A stretch of DNA of 64,000 bases, taken from Eudromia elegans (lineage: Eukaryota > Chordata > Aves > Tinamiformes > Tinamidae). The notes below the pieces were generated by a model. That model did not search any database. It was not told where the DNA came from and worked only from the letters and a program-made list of their open reading frames with translations. Positions 55,801-64,000 of the stretch are shown here, one piece after another (positions within the stretch are counted from its first letter, which is position 1; every line of letters starts with the position of its first letter). Both the position numbers and the translations under genes were made by a program. The stretch spans positions 1,073,080 to 1,137,079 of the forward strand of contig PTEX01000145.1 of the NCBI GenBank assembly GCA_003342815.1. Reading direction: 5' to 3'.

Positions 55801-57980
55801 TGCAACACAAACGTCCATGTGCTGGGTTTCTTGACAAGATCAGGGGTTCAGGTTTTGAAGTTCAGTAGGACCTGGGTACCTGCCTTCTAGAGAAATTCAT
55901 AAAGGCCCAGACACAACTTGAGGACGCAGTTTCGGGTTTGGATAGGTCTACGTTTGTTGTCTCTGATTGTGTGTGCAAGTGTGAGCAGGAATGTGGCAGG
56001 GGAGAGTTTTAAATCTCTAATCAAGAATGAAAAATTAGCTATGCAAAAGGAAATTATGGAAAATGAGTTGCTAACCTTGGGTTTTCCTGATACCTCCTAC
56101 TGAATTTCAATTGTTTGTTTTCAATTACTCTCCACAGAAAACAAGTGCTTAAATCTCTGCCCTTCACAACTGAATCACTAAGAAAAGATTTAGTTCCGTC
56201 TTAATTTACAGAAATGTCAAAGTCAGTCACTGACTTTATCAATGAAGATTTTCTCCCATGTCTGCTTTTATTTGATGAGTTTCTTTGTCTTTGGCTACAA
56301 TCTTAGACTTGATCAGCATAATTCCAATGCAAAAAATAACTTGGAGTGCTTCTTCGGTGAAGAGAGAGTACTGCTGTGTATTACAGGGCGGGTTATAGCC
56401 AGAGCAGGTGCTCTAGTCACCCACCAAGTCCCCGTGAGGAGTATGGCTCTTTTAATTAAAAGGGTATATAATTCAAGGCTATCTTGTTATGACCCACTTT
56501 TGTCTTTAATATGGTAAATAAAAGATCATGGCATTAGTAGTCAGATTTGGATTAAAAACCCCATAGTTTTGAATTCCATCTGTCTTCCTTGACAACAAGT
56601 TCCTTCACTAGTGTGAAGAAGATTCAGGACAGAAATAGCCAATAACTGAATACATTCTCAGCTAATAGGTGAGTAAATCAAATCCTTACATCTTTTGCTG
56701 CGAAAAATAAATATCAGGAAAATCTCCTGGTATGGGGGAACAAAGAAACAAAGCAAATTGTTGCATATTGCTCCCTCAGAAGGTTGGCAGTTATGTTCAG
56801 CCTTGACTGTGCGAATCAAAAAGACTCAATGTTGAGGGAGTTATCCATGGGAGCTCAAAGAAAAGTTGAACTGGATGCAGGATGAATCTAATTCCAGGTG
56901 ATTTGATGCAACCATCAAATTGCAACCATCAAATCACCTTTGCATCAATGCAACCATCAAATCACCTTTGAAGCCTATTTCCTTTTACTTGGAGAAGTGC
57001 ATACAAGAAAATTATCAATCTGTTTACACTACTATTGCTGTTAATAGCTAATGAACTATAAAAACAACAGTTGTTTCTTTCTTTTTTTTTCGTGATTGAT
57101 TCGTTTAAATTTAACCTTAATTTGTTTAGATCTCACTGAGAAGCTGCTAACCTATTCTGTACTGGAACTGTTGCAATTAGCAGAAATATCCCACTGTGAG
57201 TATATGGCTGATTGCATAGCACACATCTCCAGCAAAATGATGCTGCATAGACAGTTATTGAAGATCAGACTTATAACAAGAATATGAATGTGAAAAATAC
57301 CTGCTGATTTTGAAAGTGCAGGATCACCTCTAAATATTTATTCAGCAACATATTTTAAAATGGACTAGAATATGACAATGATTTGTGACTGAAAAATATC
57401 AAATATTTTACTTAATACACTCATCATTATTCATACCCAAGATTTTTCCACATACATAAACTGAATCTTCGGTTTTTATAATGCACTTTTTCATGTTACT
57501 CTTTTCCTGTTTTCAGTCTTATATTTGTATTTTAGCCTAACATTCACAAGGCAACTAGATATCAACATTAACATCAGTATTTTCATATTACAGTCATTCA
57601 AAAATCCATATCCCACCCTTGCTCCCTTGAAGTTTGTGGTGAAATTTAATACCTAAAAATCATTTATTAATAACACAGTATTTATCATTATTAGCTAAAC
57701 CCTGAAAAGATCACTAAAATCTCTTTACTTCTACTTTACTTTAAACTGTTTCTTCTGCTCATGCTGGGGAATTCACCCTGACAAGTAAAAAAAATATTAT
57801 GGTGTTTAAAAAACAGCAGAACTCTAAGACACTAGAGACCATCCCAATCAATTAAGATATGGTGTTTCTGACAGACAGGAAAGTTGCCATTGGAACAGAA
57901 AATTTTTTGTGAAAACAAGCAAATATAGAATAGGTCACATACAGTTTGCAGTCCCTTTAATTCCTGATAACGCAGGAAAA
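49873..57980. other. Intergenic region, part 2
   Basis: AT-rich, with no recognised gene. It holds poly-T/A runs (50350, 53768), AAATTTACAT-type repeats near 53525-53580, and a cluster of direct and inverted copies at 56896-56970. Some sections (54520-54640, 56160-56520) look free of simple repeats and could be conserved, but I cannot test that. Confidence 0.5.
56896..56970. repeat. Direct and inverted repeat cluster
   Basis: 'aggtgatttgatg' at 56896-56908 is followed by its reverse complement 'catcaaatcacct' twice, at 56927-56939 and 56955-56967. Together they can form alternative hairpins. Confidence 0.9.
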
Positions 57981-58371
57981 CTACCTACCAAAAATGGTCT
58001 TTGTTATCTGGCCAGCCCAGCTGAAAGGAGCCACATTAGTAGAAGCAGCGTTACACTCTGAATCAGAAAGACTCCCCAAACGCCCCCTTGAACACGTGCA
58101 GCTGAGGGGCGGCTCAGTCATCACTAGCACCTCATCCAGGTGCCAGCTCCACGCCTGGTCTGACCCCAGCAGTCTTGAGGCTGCCGTGAGCCTGCCTCTA
58201 GTGCTTCCTGGCCCTTGGGCTTCCCAAGTGCATGGCATGGATACGGAGGCTGTCAGGTGTGTGAAGAGGCTGATATGCTGCCAAGTGTCAAGAAGGCTGT
58301 GCACGCTTGGTGCAGATGATTCAGACACAGCAACAAGCAACAACCCTTGTGTGTTACTTCATATAGCCTGA
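57981..58371. other. Isolated GC-rich block, unidentified
   Basis: About 390 bp of clearly higher GC within AT-rich DNA. It is open on the plus strand (57994-58371) and on the minus strand (58343-57981) for over 115 codons each. Openness on both strands points to base composition rather than coding. It could be an old LTR or SINE-like relic or a regulatory element; no family is recognised. Confidence 0.3.
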
Positions 58372-61300
58372 ACTGTTACAGGTGAGATGGGAGAAGGGGG
58401 TTTATGTTCCCTTCAGGTATATTTTTCAAATGTGATTTTTGTTGGAAAGGTGCTAATGTCAAGAAGAGTTTCCCCTCTAAATAAATGCCATTTTTAAAGG
58501 TTAAAGACAGGTCTCCCGAATATTCCAGACTGACACAAATTTGTAAAAATGCAATATATTCAATTAATAGTGAGGTTTAGCCTTTGCTCAAAGAAATAGC
58601 AAAAGTCTCCTATGAGTTTAATTTTTCTTCTCTGCAAAATTCAGAGCTTCTCTGTTCCCTCAGTCACACCAGCTACTCTACACTGGCATTTAACCGTGGC
58701 CGTTACAGCTTTCCAGGCTCCAGGGAGTCTCCAAGGACGCAGAAACTGGATATGGGAGTCAATCCAGCATAGCATCTCCCTCTGCTCGCACAGCAGGGTA
58801 AGCAACTTCACCCTCAAATCAACATACAAAGGTGGTTACTGTTCCTTTCCAGAAAGAAAACCTAAAATTCTAAACTTTGGGCAAGGCTGTGGGACATATT
58901 ACAGATTTTGCTTTACACTTCTTAAAAAATTGATAAGTCTGACCTGAGATGTCTATAAAAGAAGCAGATTGATCTTTGAGAAAGCATGACCAGGCTGGGA
59001 AGACAAGAAAACTATTTCATAATCAATGGCCAGATTCCATAACTTATCTTCATTCTTAACTATGAGCTGCTTAACAACAGATCATTTTTTAATTATTCCA
59101 GATCAAATTGGATGGTCCTCTTGCAAAATATTGATACTAAACACCTGCAATGGGGCCAGTTACATGCTGTAGTTTGATGTCCAAATCCAATTTCCTTCTC
59201 TCTCTGATACTTTGAATGTTTATCATATAAGTAAAGAGGAAAGACCGAAAGAAAGATATTGACTTTTTAGCAGATGATACTGAACAATATTAAGCAGAAG
59301 AAGCATTTGAATATGAATGGAATCTTCACAAAGAGGCACCATACCTACCAGGCTGCTTGTTATTCTTTAGCTGGTTATCTTTAGTTTCAAGAAAATCCTT
59401 CCAATGTAGCAATTTCTCCCCACAATTTACAGCATTTTATCAACATTTACTTGAAAAGCTCTACAAAGAGCTATAAATTCTAATTTTTCAAAATCATTTT
59501 TACAAAACATTTAGTAAAGAAAAAAAATCCATTTTAGACACTGTAGAGGATAATGCATTCTAAAATAACACCCTAAGTAAGAGTAGTATAAAGACAGATG
59601 TGCTAAACATAGTAAACGTAGCTCAGTTATAACTTACTCCTTTGCTTGCATATTTTAGGCAGCTCTTTGGCATCTCTAACTTCGACAACCTTCAGTCCGA
59701 CACGCAGTAGTATTCAGTATCATAAAGAACTTAGGATGATTTCTAACTTCTCTTTTTGAGAAATGTGAGTTTTGCTTTGCTGAGTACCCAGCCTCTAGTC
59801 TTGTTACAAGCCCATCTTTGAGTACCTCAGTGTCTGTTATAATCCTTATGTAATTTAATATTTTTGCATCACATGTAGCTGTTCACAGCATTTATACAGG
59901 CGTGTGAGAAGAGCATACACAGAGAACCAGCATCCACCCAAGAACAGAAGCAGCACTGTTTGTACAAAGGGGTGTCTCTAATTCTTAGGTCTAGCAAATC
60001 AAAACAGTCCATGAATTCACTATGTGAAATCATAATAATTACAGGGTGTCCACGAAAGTAATTATGAATTTGTTTTGGTTTTTACTTAACTTTCCTAATC
60101 AGTTCTACTGAGTCTGTTCAAACTGGAGTTAACTGCTCCCATAAACTGAAAATTTGGCTTTCTGTATATCTTCCGCTAACCAGTTTCTAGTTGCGAAAAC
60201 ATTATATTATTATATGTAATCATGACTTAGCCCTCAACTTTTAGTATTCAGTTAAGATCATCTGAGGAGTATTTATTTATTATATTCTTATTTGTGAAAT
60301 GTAGATTGATGTATTTTTTGGGATGTTTCAAAGAAAAAAGCAATGTTGTGATCCTTGAATTCTCAAGAAGTATTTCTGCAACTATTTAAGTAATTATTTG
60401 TTTTTAAATAACAATATCTTCCCTTTAAAGCACTGTAACAGAGGAAAAATAAGACCATTTTTTATTTTCTGGTAAACATTTGAAAAGAAGTATCTAAAGC
60501 TTTTTCTATTTAAAAACCTACCATGATTTTTTGAACAACCTACCATGATTTTTTGAACATATTATGGTTCGTTTTTAAATGAAACTTTTTTTGCATGTTC
60601 AGAAAAATAGACACATAATTTAAAAGTATTTCTTATACAAGGGTGTTTCATTATTGTTATTTTGAAAGGAAGATCTTGTTCAAGATCTCTCTGATTTGAA
60701 GTGTCGTGAATCAAGGTTTCTCTTAAATGATGTATCAGTCCTAAATCTAAGAGTTTTATTCCTCAAAATAAACTTTGATTCTACCCATGCAATTGTAAAA
60801 AAGTTGTTCTTGCTTACATCTTTAAAATTTCATTCTTTTGCTTTCCTCACAAATACGACTACTTTTATACTCATTTTCCACAGAATTAAATTCACAAAAA
60901 CAGCTTTTCTGCAGCATTTAAGATTATTATTAGAAATCACATAATAATAGTGATGAAATACTAATCATTCCCAAGGGAGAAAGGGCAGAACATTTGTTTT
61001 TCCTTGGGCGTGGTTGTCCCTTTTAATGCTGTGTCTAATCAAATATGCAGGAATTAAACTGCAACTGAAAGAGCGGAGCATTTCAAATAACTTCTATGAA
61101 AGCTTAGAAGGAGGACAGATGATACACATTACCATAACAGGTTTTAAAATTAGAGCTTTCATCTTGTTTTGTGTCTCAAGTTACTTAGGCAAAATAATAA
61201 CTTACCAGGATAAAAAAAAAAAAAAGGTCTATCCCAGACCAGCCTAGGTGCTTAAACATTTTGCAGTCTCTTCCTCACTTTGACTCATCCAACATATGAA

Positions 61301-63590
61301 ACAAGATGCAGTGTCAATGATGAACCCAATCATCTCTTTCAGCATATTTCAGCAGATTGCACAGTTATCCCAAAAGTAACCCAGATGGCAGCCTTATAGC
61401 ACGAGGAGAAGAAGAATTCAGCCTTGAACCGAACTAAAAACTACCACTGTTTTTCAGGAGACGTAAGGTGCCAGTGAATTCTCATTGCAATCGTTGTCAC
61501 CAGAGTACAGCACAGTCCCCTCCCTTTAAGCCTGCTGCAAATGAGTAGCCAAACCTCTAGTGAATGAAGCTATTTGCCTTCCTGTGAAGTTAAACTATTA
61601 GTGTGCAAGAACCTCAGCCTTGAATTGGGCCTGGATGTTCTTCACCAAAAGACAAATGGTGCCCGCCCCGTGTTAGGTATGGTATGGTTGAGTAGGAGCG
61701 CTCCTGTTTCTAGCTGTCAGCTGCCATCCATGTGTTCTGCCACTAAGCTAGCACACCTTCATCTCAGCTTCCTCCACTCGGTAACTTTGTAACCACCATT
61801 GTGACAGTAAAGAACAATAACTAAGATAAAAAATAAAACTGAAGGCAAACGGCTAGCTAGACTAAACATTGTCCAGCATTTGTTGTCCATCCATTTTGGA
61901 AGCCTTTAAAGACTATATCTGCTTAACCATCTATGAGGTGCATCATGGGTCTCCATAGCCATAGGAAACCTTTGTGCCTTGCTTACACTTTAAAATTGAT
62001 GTATTTTTCAAAAAAGGAAGGGAAAGGAAGCTGCAATACCTTTGTGGGTTCTCAGCCCAATCACCAGTGAAATAATTGAAAAACAAAGCCACTACCATCA
62101 AGAGCTTTTATTGTTATTATTATTCTTATTGTTATCTGGCTCTACAGGAAGATGCTGCTTCCGCTGTGCTCTATTCTTTGCAGTGCTGTATTGATGAACG
62201 GTGACTGGTAATTCTGGTAGCTCTTTCAGATACAAGATACTTGCAGGTCTGACACAAGTTGATGTTAACATCAGGTAGGGGCTGACAAGCAGAGGAGAAA
62301 TCCTCTGCTCAGTCACGTTTGAGAAATCCTGTGGGAGGAGGAGGAGTAAAGGGCAACAGCTCTTCCTGTACAAGGACTCTCAGCTATAAACTTCCATAGA
62401 CATTAGTCTTGTTTCCCTTTTATTTAGCATTGAAGTGAAATTATTGCAATCAATTATAAGAGGGAAAATGGGCTAATGTGTCATCAAGATATTAATGTCC
62501 AAATTTGTGGTTCTACTTTACCATATCCAGACACACTGACATCCCTGTTGTCCCAGCATCCCATTCACTAGTAGGATGGAGAATGACAGAATTGACCGAG
62601 TTGTCAATACTGATGTGGATAATATGGCAACAATGACAACTGACAAGTAGGAATCTGAAAATATAAGCTTTTCTTTAGGTAACAATGACTCCATTTCTCT
62701 GAAAAATTACTCACAAATGAAAAAAAGAAAAAAGTTATTAATCCTAAAACAGGTATTAAAGTAAGAGTAATAAAGAGCTCTGTTAACAGCTTCAGTGTTT
62801 TGGAACTGTAAGAAAATACAGCTCCCGTTTCTCATGATAGTTTCACTAGCTTTGAAACGCCTTTGGATATTAAAATTTCACTTAACCCGAGACTACCTTA
62901 AAAGTCAGCAAATGTAAGGTAATGACCAAATAGACCTTCTGAGACACATATTCATTCCAACCTTTGATGCAAACTACTTCTTGTGTACTGCAATAACAAA
63001 TGTGCTATCCTTAAAAGATAGAGCATTTCTCTCTGTAAAGCCCCACATCAGTAGTATTTACCTCAAGAAATGTAGGAAAGAGAAACACTTATCCACATCC
63101 ATCGCTGACTTTCTCTACTTCACCTTGGAATAAAACTAAAGTGCCTCATTTCCACTCCATTTCGAAATGGGGCCACGGATGCACACGGATTCTACAGTTA
63201 CACATCAGGAAGGCTGAGGAGAACCCTACATTATGCAGCAGCTGAAGATGTTTTATGGGAGGGTTAAACACAAATTACTGCCTATAAACCTGCAAATGGC
63301 CTATGGACAAGCGACCTCAGAAATCCTCTCTCCGTCTCTAGTTCTAGTCATACAAAAGGAATAAATTAACTGCGACTTCCTTGAGGAAGCCCGAGCCCTC
63401 CCTTCCCTGAGCACTACAGAAACGCCTGGAGAAACAAGGTGCAGCAAAAGCTTACAAGAAACCTGGGCTCTAAGAGCAAACTTTCTGCTGTGGTGTCATG
63501 AGCTTCGTTTGAGGCTTTTGTATCCTGCTCCTCGCTATGTGACAGGTTAGATCTTCCTTCCATTTCATGATATACTCGCATTCAAGTTCT
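58372..63590. other. Intergenic region, part 3
   Basis: No recognised gene. It contains a 2 x 22-bp tandem duplication at 60515-60558, an 8-bp inverted pair of TAATTA-type sites at 60035-60065, an A14 run near 61211, and a TTA/TTG-rich stretch at 62107-62135. Confidence 0.5.
60515..60558. repeat. Perfect 2 x 22-bp tandem duplication
   Basis: The 22-bp unit beginning 'aacctaccatga' occurs twice in direct contact with no mismatch, which indicates a recent event. Confidence 0.95.
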
Positions 63591-63599
63591 TTCGTCATG

Positions 63600-63795
63600 A
63601 TGTGAAACGCGTTCGCGAGTGCTCAGCATAGCTGCAGTCTTGAGGAGTTTTGGTTGTTCAGAGGGTCGTGGAATGAAGATGTGAAGATGTCTCCTTCCCT
63701 ACCCAGAGGGCTGCAGCTCCCGCCCGGCGAGAAGCGCAAGCCCGACTCCAGCTTCGATGCAGCTGCTCAAGCAGAGGTCCCCGCGCGGTTTCAGT
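63600..63795. promoter_or_regulatory. CpG-enriched patch near right edge
   Basis: CG dinucleotides cluster here (gaaacgcgttcgcgag near 63603, cccgcccggcgagaagcg near 63720, ccgcgcgg near 63780) after 20 kb of CpG-poor DNA. It could be an enhancer or a small promoter approaching the next gene. There is no gene structure to confirm this. Confidence 0.3.
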
Positions 63796-63987
63796 AGGAT
63801 CTTTGGGACATCTGACCTTTCATTACATGTTTGAAAAACTTAACCTTATCAGAGCCGCTCTCCTAGTCCCCCCCGTAAACCCATAAACCTCCTGCTTTAC
63901 TAGAGCACAATTAAGATACCCAGGCTATTCACCCGCCTCACACTTCTCACATCAGATTAGCAGCTTTGCACAGGTTTTTTTTTTCTT

Positions 63988-64000
63988 CCCCCCCCCCCCC
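63988..64000. repeat. C13 homopolymer at window edge
   Basis: The C run reaches the last base, preceded by a T9 run. Its true length is unknown because it is cut by the window. Confidence 0.9.

Noticed and set aside
62098-62373. 91-codon minus-strand frame with a leucine-rich start and Asn-rich end
   Set aside because: The Asn tail is a trinucleotide low-complexity tract. There is no promoter, splice site or family match.

Overview
The window is vertebrate nuclear DNA, most likely from a bird. Two genes can be read exon by exon with canonical GT-AG splice sites. Two degraded LINE copies carry the avian CR1 3'-end signature (the 'ttggaagggacctct' and 'ttggaaaagaccttt' motifs). AASS occupies only about 27 kb of coding span, which is compact compared with mammals. 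The gene order PTPRZ1 > < AASS is the conserved amniote arrangement (human 7q31). I cannot name the species from the sequence.

Layout. (1) Positions 1-2770 (+) hold the last three coding exons of PTPRZ1 (receptor-type tyrosine phosphatase zeta). They encode the end of the inactive second phosphatase domain and the PDZ-binding C-terminus -ESLV, followed by a 3' UTR with poly(A) signals at 3261 and 3657. (2) Positions 3.7-11.2 kb are the tail-to-tail space between the two genes, with no recognised gene; the AASS 3' UTR must lie in its right part. (3) Positions 38120-11237 (-) hold the complete coding sequence of AASS, the mitochondrial bifunctional lysine-ketoglutarate reductase / saccharopine dehydrogenase. 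It has 23 coding exons totalling 2787 nt, or 928 codons plus stop, and every junction keeps frame. (4) Positions about 39.4-40.45 kb are a CpG island with CCAAT and GC boxes and a noncoding AASS first exon ending in a strong donor at 40047. (5) Positions 40.45-64 kb are intergenic sequence upstream of AASS with no recognisable protein gene. In other vertebrates the next gene in this direction is FEZF1, so part of this stretch may be regulatory. It contains a CR1 relic with a decayed reverse-transcriptase tail, short tandem and inverted duplications, and a 107-bp segment present twice, 2.49 kb apart, with one mismatch.

PTPRZ1 and AASS are neighbours but are not functionally linked: the first is a neural/glial surface receptor, the second the mitochondrial entry step of lysine catabolism. 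I found no tRNA, rRNA, CRISPR, viral or bacterial features. The best anomalies are the young 107-bp duplication, an 18-bp echo of an exon end just past its own splice donor (AASS exon 3), an intron acceptor whose pyrimidine tract is a TA repeat, and several isolated GC-rich blocks with long open frames that I could not identify.
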